Shown here one piece after another: positions 23,701-29,200 of a DNA stretch of 64,000 nucleotides (the first letter of the stretch is position 1; each line of letters starts with the position of its first letter). The position numbers and the translations under genes were made by a program. Source of the stretch: Flavobacterium sp. (lineage in GTDB: Bacteria > Bacteroidota > Bacteroidia > Flavobacteriales > Flavobacteriaceae). Location: the NCBI RefSeq assembly GCF_035195345.1, contig NZ_CP136574.1:2347871-2411870 (forward strand), in the 5' to 3' direction. The notes below the pieces were generated by a model. The model was not told where the DNA came from. It did no database searches and worked only from the letters and a program-made list of their open reading frames with translations.

Positions 23701-24567
23701 TCACAATGTGGTATTGTAGGAATTAGTTTTGGGACAAAAGTTTATGCTGATATAGTAGCAGGAGTTACTAAGTATAAATTTGAGGTAACACGTGGTAGTG
23801 AAGTTGGATATTATGAGACAACATCTACGACAGATAACTTCTTCCAATTGGCTAATGTTTCAGGAATTACACGTAAATATGCTACAGCTTATACAGTAAG
23901 AGTGGCTGTTATGAATAATGGTTTATGGAGTGCTTATGGCACATCGTGTAATGTGACTACTTCATCTTTACCATTAAGTAAAGTTCAGTCATCACAATGT
24001 GGAGCAACATTGGCAGGAGGTGTAAATACAACTATTTTTGCTGATGCAGTATCAGGAGTAGAGGCTTATCGTTTTGAAGTAGCCAATGCCAATGCATCAA
24101 ATCCGTTGTATTTTACCACATCTTCGGGATCAATAAATTCATTTAAATTAAGAGATGTTGTTGGCTTCACTGGAGTTGCAGGATCATCTTATAGAGTAAA
24201 AGTGGCATTATTGAATAATGGAGTTTGGAGTTCTTATGGATCAGTATGTAACGTAACGTTACCAGGTACAGCACCAAATACAAGAGAAATAGAGGAGGAA
24301 CTTCCAACCAATACTACCATCTTTGCAGTGAAAGGGTATCCAAATCCATACAATGCGTATTTCACATTATCGTTAGATACACCGAGCGATGCGATGGTAT
24401 ATGTAAGAGTATTTGATATGACAGGCAAACTAATCGAAGATAGAGAAGTTGCACCGTCATCGTTAGAGAGCTTACAACTAGGCGCAGAATGGGCATCAGG
24501 AGTTTACAATGTAATTGTAGCCCAAGATGACCAAGTGAAAACCATTAGAATGGTTAAAAAAGAGTAA
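8704..24567 (+). CDS. Giant T9SS-secreted multidomain surface protein (5287 aa)
   Basis: The ATG at 8704 gives a signal peptide with a long n-region and hydrophobic core (LLLALTLLAALGMEAQ). Domain order by approximate residue: an N-terminal sandwich domain to 230; two Fn3-like segments (235-440); Ig/PKD-like repeats, many with the signature YQWQxSTNGxxW...VVSGTAPC; a right-handed parallel beta-helix-like region rich in N-I/T repeats (1157-1630); more Ig-like repeats; a GEVED-type domain (about 2620-2740, IWIDFNDNGLFTDAGE); an Ig_7/CHU_C-like segment (about 2860); more Ig-like repeats; eleven MopE-like repeats (3973-4510); seven ~97-aa Cys repeats (4513-5190); and a type A T9SS sorting domain (about 5206-5287). 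No catalytic domain was recognised. It is probably a filamentous adhesin or gliding/biofilm surface protein; the role is inferred only from architecture. The stop codon is followed by the common 3'UTR and terminator. Confidence 0.93.
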   Translation: MENNYFSRTRSFFEALFAKNVLLLALTLLAALGMEAQTTVSIGSGNTRSANLPIISNYGYTYSQQLYLASEYNTAGGTGLTSISKLRLYYNGTGTGTAAGTSPATSTFDDWTIYMGNTSKTSFASTTDWVPSSALTQVFSGTVTFPAAGNWMEITFATPFLWDGTSNLVVAVDENKASFGTLVYWGAITTGVTNRGIVYRSDGTNPNPATPPTASSRQSGIPFVQFVAQAAAGCQTPAAQPTALAFSSVTGTSLSGTFTVPSPAPTGYMVVRSTSATAPTAPTDGTALAVGSTALGAGTSVVANAATGSFTDSGLSANTQYYYYIYAYNSGCVGTPPKYLTTAPLTGNVITCMPTPSSSTATALTTSSFTANWTGAVSDAGYELEVSTSSTFATLLAGYPVTVVNNGTGIGSYVVSNLSHSTVYYYRVRATGTTCNSANSASQTAITSCGVNTAPTVAQTFASYVPVCWYEATGAIGGTVTAADGGWMSEAGMANTGTNAAVRINLYSTKNDWLISQSIDLGSGRNFAARFNMAVTSYLGTTVQSTLGTHQVKIVVSTDNGLTWSAANVVKTYTGSGTYSATGVTETISLAGYTGVVRVGFLAQTTSTSPDIDFHIDNFEVVAVPPVVTSFLPAGACVDSGASVTITGANLANATGVTVNGTAATITANTSTSLTFTLPNGASTGVVAVTTAEGSGASTANFVVNAYPVLEDIVGGGVSLCKDGKVTLSNTTSGGVWTSSNTAIATVDAAGQVTAVSEGTVTITYTVTVSGCATAETTSITVNNPPVITAQANNQIVLDGADASYAITATGTGITYQWQVSTDNGATWNNIDGATNSYYIVAAASSADNGKQFQCVVSGTAPCTAATSNAYTLSVGSVSITAQPTNQTVCSDAGATFAISTAGEVTSYQWQVSTNGTTWSDIEGANAATLVLSGLTSTNTGNKYYCIINGGPANGGVNSDPATLTVYDAVAIGTQPANQTVCSNNASVTFTSAATGSGLSYQWQMSTNGIDWSNVTGATSAAYTINTPSVSLNNNQYRVVVSGTAPCSAVTSDAATLTVNQVVAITTQPVAVNQCSTVSSASFNVAATGTGLTYQWEFSTNGTTWNPYIGASATSNTLTVDSPATYAGNSFRCVVSGTAPCTFVTSNAVTLSVSQILGGTYTVGTGGNYATLTAAVAAYNNALCFSDNVVFTLTDATYSTAETFPIVMNENANAGVYTVMVKPAAGVTAAITGSSASAIIKLNGVDNVTIDGSNSGASDKSLTFENTNTGTSSVVVWIASASTTNGATNNTIKNTIVKGGSASALAAIMSSSGTTAGGVAEASNTNLTIQNNSVMEAYFGIGVAGNSTYQTGLSIVGNSVGSEIAAEKIGAVGIFVSNNDNPNIRNNYIFNITTSTATVNVQAIQIAAGVINGSIIANRIERIRNSNTSGYGAYGINFSSATGTTGTLVANNMISNIETANYSTTSLTWNAFGIRVGAAVPNLKFYNNTVNMYGNVASGFNSGISANFVTTAAAANIDMRNNIFRNVQSFAISGSSAYNVYLTSGTTFADINYNNYVGATSTNTTYRLGYNGTTNVADLAAWKTFTTKDLNSVAIAPNFVSNTDLHLATGTNATLDNLGTPIAAVTTDFDGDARSATPDMGADEFSTLYCGEPAVAGTLTATPASLCTSGSATIAASGYMVGVGTTYEWESSVDADFTTPVSMGAASANYANVSTGNITATMYYRLKVTCLTGTPVNSTPIAVAVNTPAVTTVSPAVTICTGESTVLTAAGGVSYAWSPATGLSATAGESVTATPTQTTTYTVTGTDANGCTTTATVTVSVNLYPSNITVVQGLPSVCTDGVMSLTANGGTITLPSTPSAYIMNGTTGTYTAITGTTLSSSAIGDDVGVGNLPIGFDFPYNGTTQTVFAASSNGLLLLGNTSATISGFSGNALASTANAIAPLWDDNNTTGGSITYATTGTAPNRVLTVQWTDLHIAGAGSSSTPTISMQAQLFENGNIRFNYGGTSAALSSPTCSIGISGASGNYLSVSPLSPIGTSTASSTAENTSVNTANIPSGTIITFARPMQVTTMVWEPVTDLYTDAAATIPYTGQNVNVVYVKPTVETEYFVTASNGECTNSSSTMVSPLPLPEVTASEAVTICNGNATELTVSGADTYVWSPATGLSATTGSTVTANPTVTTTYTVTGTGANGCQSSDTVTVTVNNPVVITYLSPEQGVLPGQTATISVTATGTVSGYQWMMSDDEGATFVALEADEIFEGVTSNTLSINNVDFDFAGLQFQCMVLGTTPCGDATSAPYILKVNNVGIQTHPVSASICEAGTTSFTTIATSPDETVEITYQWEMNTGNGFVAIANGLDASGLTFDGVTASTLNVSGITLANNGIVFRSRVNEFLNSFTATLAVNNPVVVTTSPANQSVCVNGGTATFEATATGDNLSYQWQMSTNGSTWSPISGATTATLTVTNPTVSMNGYQYQVVVSGAANCTSVTSSAATLSINNPTITSQPTATAVLRGNIATFTVAASAASSYQWQFSTNGTSGWANVDALPTGVTYNGADTATLSVFTSATTATGGGKFYRCIVDNNACSVTSAAALLTVNWFCTPAPSSVDGIGITNVTMGSINNTTVAETGNYGDYTSQSTTTTQLSTVNFDITYATGYTYGTKIWIDFNDNGLFTDAGEQVYFGLSTSANPTTLSGSFNIPLTAPLGAHRMRIGGTDNDAGPSTPCYTGAYGSFEDYTINITPAPTCDSTPVAGTATAGSTYVCTGSATNVAVTGQTSGVLGISLQWYASTNNVDFTPVADATAATLVTAALTEGTYFYCTVTCATSGLSANSTTVFVEVYNPAITATTEAARCGTGTVTLGAEANASATINWYAAETGGASLGTGTTFTTPSIATTTTFYAEAFRGGAVENVGNQDTAEDAEANFSSTSSSDAGIVFTTSKPNVTVKKAYVYVTGTGTLTFTLRNAAGTSIATHTENVTNANSGTAVEVSLPSTFSAATAAAGYRLTMTKTGVTWYYFTGSYPYTSSAVNITSGWGWGATTTDVRGIHNIDFEAGCTSARTAVVATVGQKPTASMSYATPFCSSATNGNVTLTGTNEFQNGTFAGSEGLIIDSVTGAIDVAATAAGTYTVVYTMLPTTYCEAQTATTTVVINQALTSDFSYDAAAYCTSATTITPTVTGSAGTFTATPSGLSINATTGAINLATSAAGEYTVTNTVSVPGCANSVSTAVVTVNTAVAITSQPANSSVLPGADVNFAVTATGTGISYQWQVSTDNGASWNNIEGATAATLSLTAVAASAQYQVVVTGAAPCAVVTSNVATLTVNSAAIAQNPVNFTACNEGANTATFSVTTTGEVTGYQWQVNEGSGWSNIANGGIYADATSATLSLSGVALANNGWQFRCVVNESVVSNPATLSINTAVAIATQPENTTACSNGSATFTAAATGTGVAYQWQMSTNGTDWSNVAGATSATLTLNAITPSMNGNQYQVIVSGTAPCSPVTSSAATLNVNTAVAIATQPVGATVCIDGSATFTVAATGTGLAYQWEMSTNGTSWSQVADATETSLTVSGAQLTMNGYKFRAVVSGATACSAVTSNEVTLVVDQPAAPIFTPASATICEGNVQTLSVASSSVAQNGVIGTGSVSNTGNTPFKGYWGGNKVQYLYTAAELQALGYTNGTVITSLGMDITAFSSPFTFNGFTVSMKNTASTVLTSTLETGVTTVKNTSNYVLSGTAPFTVTIPLDYQFTWNGTSNLLVEFCFNNNNGGGSSTNSANVKSSTTATNLTTYFSSDSTPTVCSAPGTATTSTTRANMRFGVNGGTLVWSPTTDLYTNAAATTPYTGGHASTVYAKPSTTTQYTVTATKSNGCSNVSTVTVTVNPKPTLASVAQAAAVCEGSTATINLTGLIANSTFSFGYKIGSGATVNVPSLTADASGNASFDINVVAANNSQTLTITAIQSAGCTQLLTVNNTTTLNVLQNVTYYVDADGDGFGDATTSVVSCQGAPTGYVSNNTDCNDANPSVNTTATFYVDADGDGYGSTTAAQLCEAIAPVGYASNNTDCNDSDTFVWQSAVLYVDADQDGYDNGSATVCYGASVPAGYATSTSGADCNDALASIHTAVTYYVDADQDGYGSTATVSLCVATAPEGYAANNTDCDDTNSQVWQTGSFYVDADADTYGTGQVVSLCYGATTPAGYAVSNTDCDDANALAWQTGSFYVDADADTYGAGELVSICYGTNIPSGYAANNTDCDDTNAQIWRSATFYVDADADTYGTGELVSICYGANIPAGYAVNNTDCDDTNAQIWRSATFYVDADSDGYDNGSASVCYGANTPAGYATTTNGSDCNDNNVDIHTAITYYVDADQDGYGSTTTASLCSLTAPEGYATNNTDCDDTNAQIWRSATFYVDADSDGYDSGSATVCYGANTPAGYATTTNGSDCNDANAQVWRTGSFYVDTDGDTYGAGDAVSLCYGASTPSGYAVVAGDCNNSSASVNPGATEICGNSIDDNCNGQTDEGCGTQVQSSQCGVAVASFSTNVLADLVTGATQYRFEVSRGATVYEYTNTSSNFFRFSYLTSLGFVNTYATTYSVRVKYFKSGVWSDYGNSCNVITPDVPLTKVQTSQCGITLASLSTQLTADAISGAQAYRFEVTNGSNVRTFTTVNGSTRTFRLTDLTGGPTYATTYAVRVAVMYNDVWTSYGTSCNVTTPALPLTSVQVSQCGVTLSAFDTPIYATSVIGVTGYKFEVTNGATVRTYTALNGLNYFNLTQLTGVITYSTVYSIKVSVLNNGEWSAYGSSCNVTTPDPLTKIAAVHCGTTATSSTTRFSVDAISGNPTISAYRFQVIRGSEVREFTTANATQNYFRFSDLGVSPYGTSYLVKVAVLHNGVWRAYGAGCTLTTPALPATKVQASQCGTTLSSYGNTIFADAISNVSRYRFEITNTVTGAIRVITTANGTVRSFKLTDMSGGANFGTTYAVRVAVENNGNFGPYGVSCNLTTPALPLSKVQSSQCGIVGISFGTKVYADIVAGVTKYKFEVTRGSEVGYYETTSTTDNFFQLANVSGITRKYATAYTVRVAVMNNGLWSAYGTSCNVTTSSLPLSKVQSSQCGATLAGGVNTTIFADAVSGVEAYRFEVANANASNPLYFTTSSGSINSFKLRDVVGFTGVAGSSYRVKVALLNNGVWSSYGSVCNVTLPGTAPNTREIEEELPTNTTIFAVKGYPNPYNAYFTLSLDTPSDAMVYVRVFDMTGKLIEDREVAPSSLESLQLGAEWASGVYNVIVAQDDQVKTIRMVKKE
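20620..22236 (+). repeat. Eleven tandem MopE-like Asp-rich repeats (gene 2)
   Basis: The same in-frame repeat family as in gene 1, but with eleven units. The last five units match the last five of gene 1 at DNA level. Units 6 and 7 (SFYVDADADTYGAGELV and TFYVDADADTYGTGELV) are near duplicates of each other, which suggests a recent internal unit duplication. Confidence 0.8.
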
Positions 24568-24580
24568 GGTAGTAACACAA

Positions 24581-24599
24581 GTACTGCATAAATCAGTAC
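24581..24599 (+). other. Conserved 3'UTR hairpin, copy B
   Basis: The GTACTG...CAGTAC inverted repeat lies at the same position relative to the stop codon as in copy A. Confidence 0.5.
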
Positions 24600-24625
24600 A
24601 AGTGAAACCAACTTATAAACAAGAG

Positions 24626-24655
24626 GAGGCTGTCGTAAGACAGCCTTTTTTTTTT
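24626..24655 (+). terminator. Intrinsic terminator, copy B
   Basis: Stem GGCTGTC/GACAGCC with GTAA loop and a run of ten T. The outer two base pairs of copy A's stem are partly replaced here because the C after GACAGCCT is a T. Confidence 0.9.
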
Positions 24656-24763
24656 GGTTAAAATATATATGTATTATTTTATAGCAATTGTATAGTTTTT
24701 TTATAGGTGTTTATATTTTTTGTGCCATAATTAATTTGTTTATTTGATAAAAATCTATGAATT

Positions 24764-25915
24764 ATGAAAAAAATATTCTTTCTTTTTATGTTGCTTTTCG
24801 CTTTGGATTCAACAGCTCAAATTAATTATGAATCTATTATAAAATATAGTAATGGAAGTTTAGTGGACAAAAAGATGATAACTTTGAAATTTTCCATTCA
24901 CGCAAATAGTCCAAATGGCACAGTTGTTTATAGAGAAATTCAGCATCCACTAACTAGTAATATTGGAAAAGTTACAAGTATAGTAGGTAGAGGTTTACCA
25001 GAGGTTGGTTCTTTTTCTCAAATTAATTGGTCGCAAGGTAATTATTACTTAATAGTAGAATTTTTTACTGGTAATAATTCATGCGAATGGATTTATGTAC
25101 CTTTTTATCAAACAAATCAAACAAATCAATTAATATATACTTGTAGTGGCGAACAAACTTTAACACCATGCCCTTTATATACAAATTTAGTATGGTCAGA
25201 TGAATTTAATGAGAATGGAGCAGTTAATTCTTCAAAATGGCACCATCAAACTCAACTCCCAAACGGGAATAGTTGGTATAATGGCGAAGTTCAACACTAT
25301 ACAAATAATATTGCTAACTCATTCGCTCAAAATGGAGTTTTAAATATTGTTGCAAAAAAAGAATCCTACACAAGTCAAGGGGTAACTAAACAATATACGT
25401 CTGCTAGATTAAATTCAAAATTTGCATTTACTTATGGAAGAATTGAAGTAAGGGCTAAGTTGCCAGCGGGTCTTGGTACTTGGCCTGCAATTTGGACGTT
25501 AGGAAAAAACATTATAGAGCCTGGAGGCTTTTGGTCAGCTACGCACGGAACTGTAGCATGGCCAAGTTGTGGAGAAATTGACATTATGGAACATTGGGGA
25601 CACAATCAGAACTTTGTTCAGAGCGCCTTGCATACACCTTCTAGTAATGGTTCAACGAATAATTTAGGGGGAACTACGGTTTCAACAGCTAGCAGTGAGT
25701 TTCATATATATTCTTTAGAATGGACTCCAGAAAAAATGTCGTTTAGTGTTGATGGTCAAATATATTATGTATATAACCCATCTGTTAAAAATGCTTATAC
25801 TTGGCCGTTTAATTCAGATCAATATATTTTATTGAATTTAGCAATTCAACCTCCAATTGATTCGTCAATTAACCAACGCACGTTAGAAGTTGATTATGTA
25901 AGGGTTTATCAATAG
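24764..25915 (+). CDS. Secreted GH16 family beta-glucanase (laminarinase-like)
   Basis: 383 aa with an N-terminal signal peptide (hydrophobic core then DSTAQ). Residues about 20-130 form a small beta-rich N-terminal domain of a kind often found on secreted Bacteroidetes proteins. Residues about 140-383 are a GH16 catalytic domain: LVWSDEFN at its start, WYNGEVQHY, GRIEVRAKLP, WPAIWTLG, the active-site motif GEIDIMEHWG, and a C-terminal LEVDYVRVYQ. By family knowledge E271 is the nucleophile, D273 the assisting Asp and E276 the acid/base. The likely substrate is a beta-1,3 or mixed-linkage glucan such as laminarin; the exact specificity cannot be told from sequence. It lacks the T9SS sorting domain carried by its neighbours, so it is probably periplasmic or released by another route. 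It is flanked by cassette-bearing genes and precedes a gene with carbohydrate-binding-like modules, which suggests a shared glucan-related role. Confidence 0.9.
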   Translation: MKKIFFLFMLLFALDSTAQINYESIIKYSNGSLVDKKMITLKFSIHANSPNGTVVYREIQHPLTSNIGKVTSIVGRGLPEVGSFSQINWSQGNYYLIVEFFTGNNSCEWIYVPFYQTNQTNQLIYTCSGEQTLTPCPLYTNLVWSDEFNENGAVNSSKWHHQTQLPNGNSWYNGEVQHYTNNIANSFAQNGVLNIVAKKESYTSQGVTKQYTSARLNSKFAFTYGRIEVRAKLPAGLGTWPAIWTLGKNIIEPGGFWSATHGTVAWPSCGEIDIMEHWGHNQNFVQSALHTPSSNGSTNNLGGTTVSTASSEFHIYSLEWTPEKMSFSVDGQIYYVYNPSVKNAYTWPFNSDQYILLNLAIQPPIDSSINQRTLEVDYVRVYQ

Positions 25916-26136
25916 TTAATTTTGTACTTTACATATAGTATCGTAACATAAAGAATCAATTTACACTTCTTTTTGTTGTTGATTTTAAGAAGTTTACCAT
26001 TAATTTAACTATACATCACCTTAACGTTTTTTTTTTAACTGCTTCATTTTATCTTTATTTATGCGAAATGTATATATTTTCCCCCATATTTTTTAACATT
26101 TAGCAATATATTTACTTTTTGTATAGTTTATGTATA

Positions 26137-26150
26137 CGAAAACGATTTCG
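26137..26150. promoter_or_regulatory. Putative LacI-family operator upstream of 26203
   Basis: CGAAAACGATTTCG is an almost perfect inverted repeat (one mismatched pair) about 50 bases before the start codon. It resembles the perfect palindrome before 31533 and the central-CG operators bound by LacI-family sugar-responsive repressors. No regulator gene is present in the window. Confidence 0.5.
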
Positions 26151-26202
26151 AATAATTTAGTATTTTTTTAGTTTAGTAAAATCTAATTTTAACTAATTAA
26201 TT

Positions 26203-29200
26203 ATGAAAAAATTTTTATTAATCTTTTACTTAATGTTTTTTACATTGAGTTTTGCTCAGGATTTTTCAGGTACATGGAAAATGACTCCTGAGGCATCTTC
26301 TTTTGGGGTTGGACCTTCCCAAGGAAGTATGCAATGGTTTTCAAACTCTACAGCAGTTGTATCACAACGGGCTTGTTTTTTTGATGACGAGTATGTGTTT
26401 GGTTCTGATGGTACATTTCAAAATGTATTAGGATCACAAACATGGTTAGAGACTTGGCAAGCTAACCCTGATGGTTGTGGTACGCCAGTTGCACCACACA
26501 ATGGTTCAAATCCTGCTACATGGGCATTTGATGCATCAAACAACACACTTACTCTTACTGGAGTGGGTGCTTACCTTGGGCTTCCAAAAGCATACAATGG
26601 GGGTGAATTAAGCAATCCAGCAAATGCTCCAAATTCAATAACCTATATTGTTTCTGCTCAAACTTCTAGTTCAATGACACTTGACATACTTGTTAATGGT
26701 GGAAATTGGTGGCGATTTAAATTAACAAAGTCTGATGCACTTCCTACTTGTAATGATGGGATTCAGAATGGAACAGAAACAGGAATTGATTGTGGTGGAA
26801 CATGTACAGCGTGTCCAGATAACACACCTCCTGCTCCAGACCCAACAATTGCTGACACTAGTGCAATAACAATTTACAGTGATAGTGGTACTTTAGAAGG
26901 AACTGCTGTAACTGTTGATACTTTTAGAACGGGTTGGTCTGGTGCTAATTTAACAGAAGTTTCTCTTTCGGGTAACAATACACTAAAATATACTAATCTT
27001 GGTTTTGTTGGAATAGAAGCCACTTCTAACCCAATTGATGCTTCTAATATGAATCGTTTTCATTTAGATGTTTACACACCTACAGCAACCACATTTGCAG
27101 TAAAATTAGTTGATTTTGGTGCTAATGGATTATATGGGGGTGGTGATGACAGTGAACACCAAGTAGCATTTTCTACGCAAGTAGGATGGAATAGTAAAGA
27201 TTTGTTGTTATCTACTTTTACAGGCTTAACAGCAAAAGGGCACATAGCGCAAATTATTTTAGTAGGTACAGGAACTGCTTACGTGGATAATATTTATTTT
27301 AAATATGAAGAAATACAAATCCCTACTACACCACTAGTTGCGGCTCCAACGCCTCCGGCTAGAAATGCTTGGGATGTAATTTCGTTTTTTAGTGATGCTT
27401 ACACAAATCTAGGTGCTGATTTCAATCCATATTGGGGTCAGACTACTATTGTTACTCAAGAACAAATACAAGGAAACGCTACCATGAAGTATGCGAATCT
27501 TAATTATCAAGGGGTTCAATTTAATGCAGGTGCTAATGTAGCGAACATGACTAAACTTCATATAGATGTTTGGACTCCAAACGCTGAAGCTTTTGAAGTT
27601 TTTTTAATTGGTGGTGGTGAAAATGGATTTACATTATTCCCTACACAAGCAGGTTGGAATAGCTTTGATATTGACATGTCAAACTATGCAGCTAGAACAT
27701 TAACAAATATTATTCAATTCAAATTTGTTGGAACCCCTTTTGGTTCTAGTACTATTTTTTATGACAACTTGTATTTTTGGAGACCAGAATCTTCATTGCC
27801 TCCTCCAACAATTACAAGTTTTACAGTTCCTAGTAAATTTGTAGGAGATGAACCTTTCGAATTGACAGCACCTTCAAGTGATTCTAATGGTACATTTAGT
27901 TATACGAGTAGTAATACTCAAGTGGCTACTATAGAAGGGAATATTGTAACAATTATAGCGCCTGGTACTACGGTGATAACGGCAACTCAAGAAGCTTCTT
28001 CAAATTATGGTTCAGGTACTATAACTGCAAGTTTAGTAGTTAGTTTCCCTCCGCCAGCAACAGCAGCTCCAACACCAACTATTTCATCTAATAGAGTGTT
28101 GTCTGTGTTTAGTGACGCTTATACAAATGTAGCGAATACTAACTTTTTTCCATATTGGGGACAAAATCCAACAGTTATTGGTTCTACAGTTTCAATTGAT
28201 AATAACAGTACTTTAAAATACGAAAGATTAAGTTATCAAGGTATTCAACTTGAGTCTTCAGTTGATGTTTCAGATATGACTACGTTGCATTTAGATATGT
28301 GGACGCCAAATTGTACTTCTTTTGAAGTTTATTTAATTAATCCAGGTATTGGAGAGCAAAAAGTAACTTTAATACCAAGTACTTCGGGTTGGAATAGTTT
28401 TGATATTGCTTTATCAGAATATACAAACATAGCTTTAAATAATGTAGGGCAATTCAAGTTTGTTGCAGCTCCTGGAGGTTCAACAGTTTATTTGGATAAT
28501 ATTTATTTTAGCAAACCATCATATGTATATTATGTAGATTTAGATGGTGATGGCTATGATAATGGTACTGAAGAGTTGTTTTCTTCAACAGCACCTCAAG
28601 GGTACGCAACAACTACTTTAGGTTCAGATTGTGATGATACTAACGTAGATATCCACACAGCTATTACTTATTATGTAGATGCTGATGGAGATAGTTTTGG
28701 TTCTACAACTACTGCTTTATTATGTGAAACAACTGCCCCAGAAGGTTATTCAACAAACAATACAGATTGTGATGATGAAGATGAATTCGTATGGCGTACA
28801 GGCAGTTTCTATGTAGACACTGACGGTGATACATACGGAGCAGGTGATGCAGTTTCATTATGTTATGGAGCAAGCACACCATCAGGATATGCGGTTGTAG
28901 CAGGAGATTGTAACAATTCAAGTGCATCAGTTAATCCAGGAGCTACAGAGATTTGTGGTAACTCAATTGATGACAACTGTAATGGACAAACAGATGAGGG
29001 ATGTGGAACACAAGTTCAATCTTCACAATGTGGAGTTGCTGTTGCTTCATTCAGTACAAATGTTTTAGCTGATTTAGTTACTGGTGCTACTCAATATAGA
29101 TTTGAAGTTAGTAGAGGAGCTACTGTATATGAATATACAAATACTTCATCTAATTTCTTTAGATTTAGTTACTTAACTTCTTTAGGATTTGTAAATACTT

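Larger units (their letters stand above)
22018..24655 (+). repeat. Common 3' cassette, copy B
   Basis: Offset from copy A is exactly 16149 bases throughout, with no indel seen. It shares the Asn/Thr variants with copy A. Its terminator differs from A and C by a C-to-T change just after the stem. The 21 bases after its terminator (24656-24676) match those after copy C (31427-31447), but not those after A or D. Confidence 0.95.
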
